A stretch of DNA of 6,884 nucleotides from an uncultured Bacilli bacterium (GTDB lineage: Bacteria > Bacillota_I > Bacilli_A > RF39 > UBA660), in NCBI GenBank assembly GCA_947624845.1, contig CANQMB010000060.1, forward strand, positions 1 to 6,884. The letters are read 5' to 3'. How positions within the stretch are numbered: the stretch's first letter is position 1; each line of letters opens with the position of its first letter. The translations under genes were made by a program, and so were the position numbers. The notes beneath the pieces were generated by a model that was not told the origin of the DNA, did not search any database, and worked only from the letters and a program-made list of their open reading frames with translations. This document shows positions 1-6,273 of the stretch, one piece after another.

Positions 1-657
1 GCCTGTGGTCATGGATTGGAAGCAACGGCGATTGCACCTGGATTTAGTGTCTTTTGTGACAAATTAGGAACACAAGTGGCTAGTTCAAAAGTGACCTTGA
101 TTGATGATGCGACGATTCCAAATGAATGGGGAAGTTATACAGTCGATGATGAAGGAAGAAAAAGTGAAAAACATATTTTAATTGAAAAAGGAATTTTAAA
201 AGATTATCTCGTAGATTTTTCGAATCAAGAAAAAATGAATCATCCGGGAAATGGTTGTGGACGAAGAGAAGATTATCAATATGCGCCTACTTCTAGAATG
301 AGTAATACTTATATTGCCAATGGAGAGGATTCAATTGAAAAGATGATTCAAAGTATCGATTATGGAATTTATGCTACCAATTTGAATGGAGGTAGTGTCG
401 ATACCAATACCGGAGATTTTAACTTTGCTGTTGATATTGCCTATTTAATTGAACAGGGGAAGATTACAAAACGGATTGCACCCATTAGTTTGATTGGAAA
501 TAGTTTAGAACTTTTATCGAATATTGAAATGATTGCGGATGATTTAGAGCTTTCTGATGGTTATTGTGGTAGTGAAAGTGGAATGATCCATGTCACTGTG
601 GGACAACCGACATTAAAGGTTTCTAGTATCTTAGTGGGAGGAATGGAAAGTGAATAG
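1..657 (+). CDS. tldD: TldD metallopeptidase subunit, 5'-truncated by the window edge
   Basis: This is the C-terminal 218 residues of TldD, the catalytic subunit of the TldD/TldE zinc peptidase, which cleaves unfolded peptides and in E. coli matures microcin B17 and degrades CcdA (family knowledge). The frame is open from base 1. The first residues, ACGHGLEA, match the end of the family's HExxxH metal motif, so its first His and Glu lie just outside the window and His4 here is the second ligand. Further family signatures are GCGRREDYQ (about residues 85-93), RMSNTYI, and near the C-terminus a Cys-Gly followed by VGQPTLKV and VGG. It ends at TAG, overlapping the tldE start by 8 bases, so the two are co-translated. 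Isoleucine is never ATA in this fragment. An internal TTG at 16 is only a leucine codon, not a start. No obvious peptide substrate gene is present nearby. Confidence 0.95.
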   Translation, partial: ACGHGLEATAIAPGFSVFCDKLGTQVASSKVTLIDDATIPNEWGSYTVDDEGRKSEKHILIEKGILKDYLVDFSNQEKMNHPGNGCGRREDYQYAPTSRMSNTYIANGEDSIEKMIQSIDYGIYATNLNGGSVDTNTGDFNFAVDIAYLIEQGKITKRIAPISLIGNSLELLSNIEMIADDLELSDGYCGSESGMIHVTVGQPTLKVSSILVGGMESE

Positions 658-1924
658 TAAAGAGTTTATTGAATTTGCCAAAAAAGAAGGCATCGACCAA
701 ATTCAAATTATGGAAAAAAACACTATGCAAGATTATGTCATGTATATAAATGAAGAAAGAAAAAAATATGAAATGATCTCTAGTGTCCAATATGAAATCA
801 AAGCAGAACAAGAGGGAAAAACTGTAAAATTACGTTCTAATTATTTAGATTCTTCTCTTCTTTCCGATTTAATATTAAAATTTAAATATGTAGAAGAAAA
901 GAATGAAGATTATTATTTGACAGAATTAGAAAATAATAATACGAAAGCAGAAAAAGAAATTCCTCAAGCCAAAGAGGCATTGGATTTGTTAGAACAGGCG
1001 ATTTCATTAAAAAATAAAGAGAAAGAAATAGTAAAAATTGAACTATCTTATGAGGATTGTTATCAACAGATAAGAATTATTAACAGTAATGGTGTAGATA
1101 TGAATACCAGTCAACATACGTATGCATTTTCTGTAGAAGTACTAGCCAAAAGAAAAGAAGTGAGCATTTCTTCCAGAAGAGAGAAAATGTCTTCTAGTCC
1201 TCTAGAATTTAAAACTATCGTTCAAGATGCCATCATGGAAGCAAAAATTCGATTAAATGAAAAAGTACTTTCTACATCGAAATATAAAGTAATTTTTCAA
1301 AATGAAGCAGCAGGAAATTTAATTAGAAAAATTATGGAAGGACTGAGTGCGGAAGAAGTTCAAAGAAAAAAGACTTTATTTTATAATCAACTTCATCAAA
1401 AAATTGGAGTCGATATATTAAATATTATAGAAGATCCCACAAATCAAAATTATCCAGGATATCAATTATTTGATGAAGAGGGAACCAAAACGACAAAAAA
1501 AGATGTTGTTCGAAACGGAATATTAAAAACTTTTTTCTACGATAATAAAACGGCTTTAAAAGAGAAGATAACTTCTACTGGTAATGGATATGGAAATATT
1601 TCAACTAGAAATTTATATGTAGAACCAGGAAAGTATCATTTTACCGAATTAATTGAACAAATGAAAGAGGGCATTGTTGTTACTCATTATGCTTGTGCGA
1701 TAGATGCGGTTCATCTTGATACTGGAAATTTATCACTTCAAATTTTTGGGTATCAAGTAAAAGATGGTAAAATTGTAGGTGGAATCAAACCGGCAATATT
1801 AACCACATCTTTTGAAGAAATTTTAAATCATATTCTGGCCATTGGAGATGATTTAGTCTTTACAAATCCAAAAGTAGGAAGTCCTTCTTTATTGATTGAT
1901 CAATTGAGTGTTGTTTTAGAATAA
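650..1924 (+). CDS. tldE: TldE (PmbA) subunit of the TldD/TldE peptidase
   Basis: A 424-residue protein of the PmbA/TldE family, the non-catalytic partner that forms a heterodimer with TldD in the cytoplasm and shapes the substrate channel. It lacks HExxxH, as expected for TldE. Family features are the N-terminal domain with the DVYxE-like region replaced by QDYVMYINEE, a central PGYQLFDEEGTKT stretch, VRNGILKTFFYDNKTA, STGNGYGN near residue 310, and a C-terminal GYQVKDGKIVGGIKPA...IGDDL...GSPSLLID block. The start is GTG at 650; it is supported by GGGAGG at 636-641 inside tldD with an 8-base spacer. The 8-base overlap with tldD indicates translational coupling and one-to-one production. The stop is TAA and the next gene begins 30 bases later without a visible terminator, so read-through into it is likely. 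The family call is secure; the natural substrate is unknown. Confidence 0.94.
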   Translation: MNSKEFIEFAKKEGIDQIQIMEKNTMQDYVMYINEERKKYEMISSVQYEIKAEQEGKTVKLRSNYLDSSLLSDLILKFKYVEEKNEDYYLTELENNNTKAEKEIPQAKEALDLLEQAISLKNKEKEIVKIELSYEDCYQQIRIINSNGVDMNTSQHTYAFSVEVLAKRKEVSISSRREKMSSSPLEFKTIVQDAIMEAKIRLNEKVLSTSKYKVIFQNEAAGNLIRKIMEGLSAEEVQRKKTLFYNQLHQKIGVDILNIIEDPTNQNYPGYQLFDEEGTKTTKKDVVRNGILKTFFYDNKTALKEKITSTGNGYGNISTRNLYVEPGKYHFTELIEQMKEGIVVTHYACAIDAVHLDTGNLSLQIFGYQVKDGKIVGGIKPAILTTSFEEILNHILAIGDDLVFTNPKVGSPSLLIDQLSVVLE

Positions 1925-1954
1925 AATAAATATAATTAGTAAAAAGGGAAAAGT

Positions 1955-2401
1955 ATGAAAAAGAATATAATAATAGGATTTTTAATTTTAATAGGAGTCA
2001 CGAGTATTGCTATCATTACTTATAAAAATACCAAACAAAATAAGGAGGATTCTATCGTGGAAAATATCAAAGAAATTCAAGTCGTGATCAATAATAAAAA
2101 ATATAAGGCAACAATTGAAGAGAATGAAACCGCTCAAGCGTTTATGAACTTGTTACCACAAAAATTTGATATGAAAGAGTTAAATGGAAATGAAAAATAT
2201 GTAGATATGGATCATTCCTTACCTACAAACTCAAGGAATCCCAAACATATTATTCGTGGAGATATCATGCTTTATGGAAGTGATTGTTTAGTAATTTTCT
2301 ATCAATCGTTTGATACAAATTATAGTTATACGAAAATTGGTCATATTGATGATTTGCATGATTTAGGTATAGATGATATCACTGTTCAGTTTGAAAAATA
2401 A
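1955..2401 (+). CDS. Membrane-anchored cyclophilin-like-fold protein (small)
   Basis: A 148-residue protein. Residues 5-22 form one hydrophobic segment after MKKN, with no lipobox cysteine, so it is probably a signal anchor with the rest outside. From about residue 38 the sequence matches the small bacterial cyclophilin-like family: a beta strand with INNKKYKATIEENETAQAF, then LLP, NGNEKYVDM, SLPTN, GDIMLYGSDCLVIFY, SFDTNYSYTKIGHIDD and a final ITVQFE strand. These proteins share the cyclophilin barrel, but prolyl isomerase activity is not established for them, so the role is open. The ATG at 1955 has only a weak site (AAAAAGGGA, 1941-1949). A much stronger AAGGAGG lies inside the gene and could start a 114-residue form at GTG 2057. 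It lies 30 bases after tldE and may share its transcript. Confidence 0.82.
   Translation: MKKNIIIGFLILIGVTSIAIITYKNTKQNKEDSIVENIKEIQVVINNKKYKATIEENETAQAFMNLLPQKFDMKELNGNEKYVDMDHSLPTNSRNPKHIIRGDIMLYGSDCLVIFYQSFDTNYSYTKIGHIDDLHDLGIDDITVQFEK
2042..2059 (+). promoter_or_regulatory. Internal ribosome binding site with in-frame GTG start
   Basis: AAGGAGG at 2042-2048 is followed after 8 bases by GTG at 2057, which is codon 35 of the cyclophilin-like gene and in frame. Starting there removes the whole membrane anchor and linker and begins just before the conserved domain (VENIKEIQVVIN). This is the best Shine-Dalgarno match near this gene, better than the one before the upstream ATG. It is either a real second start giving a cytoplasmic form, or the main start. 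Codons AAG-GAG-GAT could also produce the match by chance within a Lys/Glu/Asp-rich linker. Confidence 0.5.
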
Positions 2402-2404
2402 TGC

Positions 2405-2433
2405 TTACTAAAATTTAAAATTTGTGTTACAAT
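2405..2433 (+). promoter_or_regulatory. Candidate promoter for the MATE gene leader
   Basis: An extended -10 element, TG-t-TACAAT (2425-2433), lies 17 bases downstream of a weak -35 candidate TTACTA (2405-2410). It sits just after the stop of the cyclophilin-like gene. Transcription would start near 2440 and give a leader of about 110 bases before the MATE start codon, containing the short ORF at 2454 and the hairpin at 2485. The -10 is convincing; the -35 is poor, as is common with extended -10 promoters. Confidence 0.5.
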
Positions 2434-2453
2434 TTATTCATTAAGCAAGAAAT

Positions 2454-2492
2454 ATGAAGTCAATTTTATCAATGAGTAGCGAAAATGCGTAA
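2454..2492 (+). CDS. Possible 12-residue leader peptide
   Basis: ATG at 2454 opens a 12-codon frame, MKSILSMSSENA, whose TAA stop (2490-2492) falls inside the left arm of the terminator hairpin at 2485-2522. The upstream AAGCAAG (2443-2449) is only a modest ribosome binding site, five bases before the ATG. A ribosome finishing or stalled at the end of this frame would cover the left arm and prevent the hairpin from forming. That is the arrangement of ribosome-mediated attenuators in front of antibiotic-resistance and efflux genes. Translation is inferred; a frame this short can occur by chance. Confidence 0.35.
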   Translation: MKSILSMSSENA

Positions 2493-2522
2493 GTCCAATT
2501 GAATAAGGACTTACGTATTTTT
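2485..2522 (+). terminator. Intrinsic terminator in the MATE leader (probable attenuator)
   Basis: ATGCGTAAGTCC (2485-2496) pairs with GGACTTACGTAT (2507-2518) as a 12-base-pair stem with one G-U and a 10-base loop. An A run (2482-2485) precedes it and TTTTT (2518-2522) follows it. This is a good rho-independent terminator by form. It lies 83 bases after the cyclophilin-like gene but only 13 bases before the MATE ribosome binding site, leaving no room for a full promoter in between. It may end the tldD-tldE transcript, but for the MATE gene to be transcribed, polymerase must pass through it, so regulated read-through is likely. Confidence 0.8.
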
Positions 2523-2549
2523 ATGCATAAAATTGAGGAGGATTTTATA

Positions 2550-3932
2550 ATGAAAATAGATTTAGGAAAAGATAAAATTTCCAAATTAATTAAAAAATTT
2601 GCTATACCATGCGTTATTAGTATGGTTGTCGCGGCACTTTATAATATTGTGGATCAGATATTTATTGGTTGGAGTGATGCAGGAACTTTTGGTAATGCTG
2701 CAACCAATATTGTCTATCCATTTACTGTGATAGCCCTTGCTTTTTCTTTATTAATTGGCGATGGGGCAGCGGCACTTTTTAATTTATCTTTAGGAGCCAA
2801 AAATAAAAAGAAGGCAAGTAAATCGATTGGAAATGGATTTATACTATTGATTATCATATCCATAATTTTAACTATTATAGGAATCGTATTTAGCAATCAG
2901 ATATTAAATATTTTTGGAGGAAATCCAAAAGAAATGAAATGTTATCAATATGCAAAAGATTATTTGAGAATTATTTGCTATGGGTTACCTTTTTATATGA
3001 TTGGTCAAGGACTCAATGCATCGATACGAAGTGATGGCAGTCCTAAATATGCAATGATAGCGACCGTTATTGGAGCAATATCCAATATTATTTTAGATCC
3101 AATCTTTATTTTTATTTTTAAAATGAGCGTCAAAGGGGCGGCTATTGCAACCATTATCGGTCAAATACTTACGTTTATAGTAAGTATCTTCTATTTGAAA
3201 AAATCAAAATCTTTTCAGATAGATCAAAAATCAATCCAGTTGGATAAAAAAATATGTAAACAGGTTGTTTCTTTGGGATTAGCTTCTTTAATTACACAAC
3301 TTGCTATTGTCGTTATCATTGCAGTTGCCAATAATTTGGTTGCTCAGTACGGATATAGGACAATATCTAGTTCTGGAGCGGCTTATGGAGTAGTAATCCC
3401 TCTAGCTGTTATTGGCATATGTATGAAAGTATTTGGTATTGTTGTATCTATTGTAATTGGAGTCTCTTTAGGAGGTATGCCAATTATAGGATTTAATATG
3501 GGAGCAAAAAATATAAGAAGAGTCAAAGAAACAATTCAATATATTTTAGTAACTAATTTTATAATTGGTTTTCTAGCTTTCATAGTATTTGAATTTTTTC
3601 CAATATTAATTATAAGTATTTTTGGAAATGGAAATTCTTTTGAGTATTTTGAGTATGCTAAATATTGTTTAAGAATCTTCTTAGGAGGAATTATATTCAC
3701 TTGTATGACAAAATCAATGTCTATTCTTTTACAATCGATGGGATCTAGTTTTAAATCAACTGTGCTTGCTTTAGCTAGAGATGTTTGCTTCTTTGTTCCT
3801 GCAATTGTGATTATAGCAACAGCAAGTCATAGTGTTGTAACTATGCTATGGAGTGCTATTATTGCTGATATATTGGCTTTTGTTTTAGGAAGTTTATTAC
3901 TAAAAAGTGAATTAAAAAAACAAATAAGATAA
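2550..3932 (+). CDS. MATE-family multidrug efflux transporter (MepA-like)
   Basis: A 460-residue integral membrane protein of the MATE family, which exports drugs and other cationic compounds using a sodium or proton gradient. About 12 hydrophobic segments are visible in two similar halves. Signatures include a first helix with IPCVISMVVAALYNIVDQIF followed by IG, GNAATNIVYPF, IGDGAAALFNLSLGAKNKKKA, the mid-domain SDGSPKYAM and NIILDPIFIF, and in the second half GMPIIGFNMGAKN. Length is usual for the family. The start is ATG 2550, chosen because GAGGAGG (2535-2541) sits 8 bases ahead. The frame stays open upstream to a TTG at 2499, but that codon lies in the hairpin loop without a ribosome binding site. 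Isoleucine is ATA 28 times, against 3 in cls next door, which suggests separate ancestry. Expression probably depends on read-through of the leader hairpin. Substrates cannot be predicted. Confidence 0.93.
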   Translation: MKIDLGKDKISKLIKKFAIPCVISMVVAALYNIVDQIFIGWSDAGTFGNAATNIVYPFTVIALAFSLLIGDGAAALFNLSLGAKNKKKASKSIGNGFILLIIISIILTIIGIVFSNQILNIFGGNPKEMKCYQYAKDYLRIICYGLPFYMIGQGLNASIRSDGSPKYAMIATVIGAISNIILDPIFIFIFKMSVKGAAIATIIGQILTFIVSIFYLKKSKSFQIDQKSIQLDKKICKQVVSLGLASLITQLAIVVIIAVANNLVAQYGYRTISSSGAAYGVVIPLAVIGICMKVFGIVVSIVIGVSLGGMPIIGFNMGAKNIRRVKETIQYILVTNFIIGFLAFIVFEFFPILIISIFGNGNSFEYFEYAKYCLRIFLGGIIFTCMTKSMSILLQSMGSSFKSTVLALARDVCFFVPAIVIIATASHSVVTMLWSAIIADILAFVLGSLLLKSELKKQIR

Positions 3933-3944
3933 AAATTATAAAAG

Positions 3945-3969
3945 TAAACCTATATAGGTTTATTTTTTT
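3945..3969 (+). terminator. Intrinsic terminator after the MATE gene
   Basis: An 18-base perfect palindrome, TAAACCTATATAGGTTTA (3945-3962), is followed by seven T (3963-3969). Folded with a TATA loop it gives a 7-base-pair stem. It begins 12 bases after the MATE stop codon and separates that gene from cls. Confidence 0.85.
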
Positions 3970-3970
3970 G

Positions 3971-3979
3971 TGATACAAT
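3971..3979 (+). promoter_or_regulatory. Candidate extended -10 promoter for cls
   Basis: TG-a-TACAAT (3971-3979) directly follows the T run of the terminator. No good -35 is visible at 16-18 bases; that position falls in the terminator palindrome. Transcription would start near 3986, giving a very short leader of about 15 bases that begins at the AAAGGAG ribosome binding site (3985-3991). The element resembles the -10s before the MATE and editing genes, but the leader is so short that the promoter is uncertain. Confidence 0.45.
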
Positions 3980-4000
3980 AAATAAAAGGAGATTATATTT

Positions 4001-5506
4001 ATGTTAAATGCCATCAAAAGAGCGCTTATTGTCGCTTTCGGACTCGTTTTACAATTTGGATTTTCGATTATTATTCGTCTATTTTTTTATAAATACTTAG
4101 GAATTATCAACTTAACTTATTGCCTCATTAGTATTTTAATCGTCTTAGGTCTTTTAAAAAATAGTACTCGTCTTTCCAATGACTTACCTTGGATTATTTT
4201 GATTTTAATCTTTCCGATCTTTGGAACGATTTTGTTGATTACTTTAGGAAAAAATTATTCAAAGAGCAAATTGTTAAGAAATATCTTCAAGTATGAAAAC
4301 GAATATAAAAAGCACCTGGTTCAAGATCCAAAAATAGAAAAAGAAATTCAAGAAAAAGAATTAGATAATATTGAGTATTTGCTTCATCGAACTGATCATT
4401 TTGTAAGTACGAATAATCGAGTTAGTTACTATGATTTTGGAGAAAAATTTTATCCGGAGTTATTAAAAGAATTAAAAAAAGCAAAGCGTTTTATTTTTCT
4501 AGAATATTTTATTATCGATGAAGGCGTTATGTGGAATGGAATTCTCGAGATTTTAAAAGAAAAAGCCTCCCAAGGAGTCGATGTACGAATAATGTATGAT
4601 GATATGGGAACCTTGGCATTACTTTCTACAAACTATGCCAAAGAATTAGAACAGTTTGGAATCAAATGTATTTCATTTAATAAATTGAGTCCTTTTCGTG
4701 GAATTTTTATGAATAATCGAGATCACCGAAAGATGACGATTATTGATGGAAAAGTTGCTTTTTCAGGAGGAGTTAATTTAAGTGATGAATACATCAATAT
4801 TAACAGCCCTTATGGCATTTGGAAAGATAATGGAATTAAGATTGAAGGGGATGCTATTTGGAATATGACAGTGATGTTTCTAACTTTATGGAATGCCAAT
4901 ATTCAAGAAGATAAAGATATTCAAAAGTTTAAATATTCATTCGATCATTCATTCAAAGAAGATGGTTATGTCATTCCCTATGGAGTTGCTCCTCTACATA
5001 AAGATCTTATTGGAGAAGATGTTTATATTAATATGATTAACAGTGCCAAAAAGTATCTCTATATTATGACTCCCTATTTAATTATTGATACAGATATGGT
5101 CAATGCCCTTTGTAGAGCTTCTAAAAGAGGAGTCGATGTAAGAATTATTGTCCCTGGGATTCCCGATAAAAAAATTGTCTATACCCAGACATGTTCTTTC
5201 TTTAAAATTCTGCACGACCATGGAGTTCATATCTATAAATATACGAATGGATTTGTTCATTCTAAAGTATTTTTATCTGATGACAAAAGAGCCGTAGTCG
5301 GTACAATTAACATGGACTATCGTAGTTTGTATTTGCATTTTGAAAATGGTATTTATATGGAACAGGTAAGTACTTTAAAAGAAATCTATAAAGATTTTGA
5401 AAATACGTTGAAAGATAGTAAAAAATTAGAAGATGAAGATATTAGGACAGGATTTATAAAATCTATTTGGCAAGCAATCTTACGACTATTTGCCCCTTTA
5501 TTTTAG
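4001..5506 (+). CDS. cls: Cardiolipin synthase (phospholipase D superfamily)
   Basis: A 501-residue membrane enzyme that condenses two phosphatidylglycerol molecules into cardiolipin and glycerol. Three hydrophobic stretches (about residues 8-30, 32-52 and 64-83) form the N-terminal membrane domain typical of bacterial Cls. Two phospholipase D catalytic motifs follow: His242-Lys244-Asp249 (HRKMTIID, then GKVAFSGGVNLSDEY) and His420-Lys422-Asp427 (HSKVFLSD, then VVGTINMDYRS). Both are intact, so the enzyme should be active. FLEYFIIDEG and DVRIMYDDMG are further family marks. Length fits the usual 480-510 residues. ATG 4001 is preceded by AAAGGAG (3985-3991) with a 9-base spacer. It appears to be its own transcription unit between the MATE terminator and the downstream promoter, though no clear terminator follows it. 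ATA is used only three times for isoleucine. Confidence 0.95.
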   Translation: MLNAIKRALIVAFGLVLQFGFSIIIRLFFYKYLGIINLTYCLISILIVLGLLKNSTRLSNDLPWIILILIFPIFGTILLITLGKNYSKSKLLRNIFKYENEYKKHLVQDPKIEKEIQEKELDNIEYLLHRTDHFVSTNNRVSYYDFGEKFYPELLKELKKAKRFIFLEYFIIDEGVMWNGILEILKEKASQGVDVRIMYDDMGTLALLSTNYAKELEQFGIKCISFNKLSPFRGIFMNNRDHRKMTIIDGKVAFSGGVNLSDEYININSPYGIWKDNGIKIEGDAIWNMTVMFLTLWNANIQEDKDIQKFKYSFDHSFKEDGYVIPYGVAPLHKDLIGEDVYINMINSAKKYLYIMTPYLIIDTDMVNALCRASKRGVDVRIIVPGIPDKKIVYTQTCSFFKILHDHGVHIYKYTNGFVHSKVFLSDDKRAVVGTINMDYRSLYLHFENGIYMEQVSTLKEIYKDFENTLKDSKKLEDEDIRTGFIKSIWQAILRLFAPLF

Positions 5507-5533
5507 AATAGTAATTTTTAATTTTAATAAATA

Positions 5534-5542
5534 TGATATAAT
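5534..5542 (+). promoter_or_regulatory. Extended -10 promoter for the prolyl-tRNA editing gene
   Basis: TG-a-TATAAT (5534-5542) has a consensus -10 hexamer plus the extended TG. The -35 region is only T-rich (TTTTTA at 5515-5520, 16-base spacing). Transcription would start near 5549, giving a leader of about 68 bases that contains the hairpin at 5576-5608. Confidence 0.65.
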
Positions 5543-5575
5543 ATCGAAAACAGCATTATGATGTTTTTAGCACCG

Positions 5576-5608
5576 CCACCATTTAATATATAAAATATTT
5601 AATGGAGG
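5576..5608 (+). promoter_or_regulatory. Hairpin sequestering the ribosome binding site of the editing gene
   Basis: CCACCATT (5576-5583) pairs with AATGGAGG (5601-5608), with one A-A mismatch. After one T-T mismatch the stem continues with AATAT (5585-5589) against ATATT (5595-5599), leaving a five-base loop (5590-5594). The 3' arm contains the whole GGAGG Shine-Dalgarno element that serves the ATG at 5617. A second anti-Shine-Dalgarno copy, ACCGCC at 5572-5577, could pair with GGAGGT instead. There is no T run, so this is not a terminator. It suggests control of translation initiation; the signal is not identifiable from sequence. Confidence 0.55.
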
Positions 5609-5616
5609 TATTAAAA

Positions 5617-6153
5617 ATGTTTTATGTAAGTGAAATCTATACAAAGGAACCAAAAAAATTTCAAAATGAATTACAAGAAAGGGTTTATAAAACTTTAAAA
5701 GAATTAGATATTCATTTTGAAAGAGTCGATACAGATGAAGCAATTACAATGGAAGATTGCATTGAAATAAATAATAGGCTCAATATGAAGATGGTAAAAA
5801 CTTTATTTCTATGTAATAGGCAAAAGACAGATTTTTATTTGTTTATAACAACTGGAGAGAAAAAGTTCGATTTGAAAAAATTTAGTCAAAAAATGGATAT
5901 TGCAAGAGTGTCTTTTGCACCTACTGAACTTTTTGAAGAAATGTTAGGTACTAAAATAGGCGCTGCTACAGTATATAGTGCATTAGTAGACAATAATAAA
6001 ATTCAAATAGTTTTTGATAAGGATGTTATAAAAGAAGAATTTTATGGTTGCAGTGATGGAACTACAACAGGATATATGAAAGTAAAAACGGAAGATATAA
6101 TCAATAAGTTTTTACCCTACACGAAGCATAGCAAAAAAATAATTGAAATGTAA
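5617..6153 (+). CDS. Free-standing prolyl-tRNA editing protein (YbaK/ProX type)
   Basis: A 178-residue cytoplasmic protein of the YbaK/aminoacyl-tRNA-deacylase family, most like the ProX/PrdX group (prolyl-tRNA-synthetase-associated domain). These hydrolyse mischarged tRNAPro, typically Ala-tRNAPro, in trans. Features include the N-terminal helix ERVYKTLKELDI followed by HFERVDTDEAITMEDC, the VKTLFLCNRQ strand with Lys61 matching the conserved catalytic lysine, FITTGEKKFDLKKFS, ARVSFAPTELFEEMLGTKIGAATVYSAL with the usual glycine loop, and a C-terminal IVFDKDVIKEEFYG strand pair. At 144-152 the sequence is GCSDGTTTG, where many relatives have a His-Pro motif; this may mark a subfamily. ATG 5617 is chosen because GGAGGT (5604-5609) lies 7 bases ahead; the in-frame ATG at 5602 overlaps that site. 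Exact tRNA and amino-acid specificity is uncertain. Confidence 0.85.
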   Translation: MFYVSEIYTKEPKKFQNELQERVYKTLKELDIHFERVDTDEAITMEDCIEINNRLNMKMVKTLFLCNRQKTDFYLFITTGEKKFDLKKFSQKMDIARVSFAPTELFEEMLGTKIGAATVYSALVDNNKIQIVFDKDVIKEEFYGCSDGTTTGYMKVKTEDIINKFLPYTKHSKKIIEM

Positions 6154-6158
6154 CAGGA

Positions 6159-6191
6159 AAATAGGCGAGTGGTTTTAGCACTCGTCTATTT
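6159..6191 (+). terminator. Intrinsic terminator after the editing gene
   Basis: AAATAGGCGAGTG (6159-6171) pairs with CACTCGTCTATTT (6179-6191) as a 13-base-pair stem with one G-U and a 7-base loop. It starts 5 bases after the stop codon. The 3' side is T-rich but interrupted (TATTTCTATAATAAATTTTT), so termination may be less sharp; the strong stem still supports the call. Confidence 0.8.
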
Positions 6192-6273
6192 CTATAATAA
6201 ATTTTTCTCACTCAACGATTCGTATGTTTTTTATATATTATGACTTTACAATCATATGAAAGGAGAAAGGCGT

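Noticed and set aside
2499..2534. A promoter hidden in the hairpin (TTGAAT at 2499 with TATGCA at 2522)
   Set aside because: The -10 match is poor and the transcript would begin at the ribosome binding site itself, too short a leader to be convincing.
2499..2549. TTG at 2499 as the MATE start, adding 17 residues
   Set aside because: It lies in the loop of the terminator hairpin with no ribosome binding site, whereas ATG 2550 has GAGGAGG at 8 bases and gives a normal MATE N-terminus.
623..5260. Minus-strand open frames of about 60 codons at 623-811, 2714-2896 and 5078-5260
   Set aside because: They lie opposite well-supported genes, have no recognisable domains, and are expected by chance opposite AT-rich coding sequence.
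5552..5568. AGCAT-TATG-ATGTT hairpin plus T run as a terminator
   Set aside because: Only five pairs including a G-U; far too weak to terminate.
5571..5583. CACCGCCACCATT resembles a eukaryotic Kozak sequence, hinting at vector DNA
   Set aside because: It is not followed by ATG, the surroundings are typical bacterial leader sequence, and the bases are explained by pairing with the ribosome binding site.
5602..5616. ATG at 5602 as start of the editing gene
   Set aside because: It overlaps the GGAGGT element that serves ATG 5617, and it has no site of its own.
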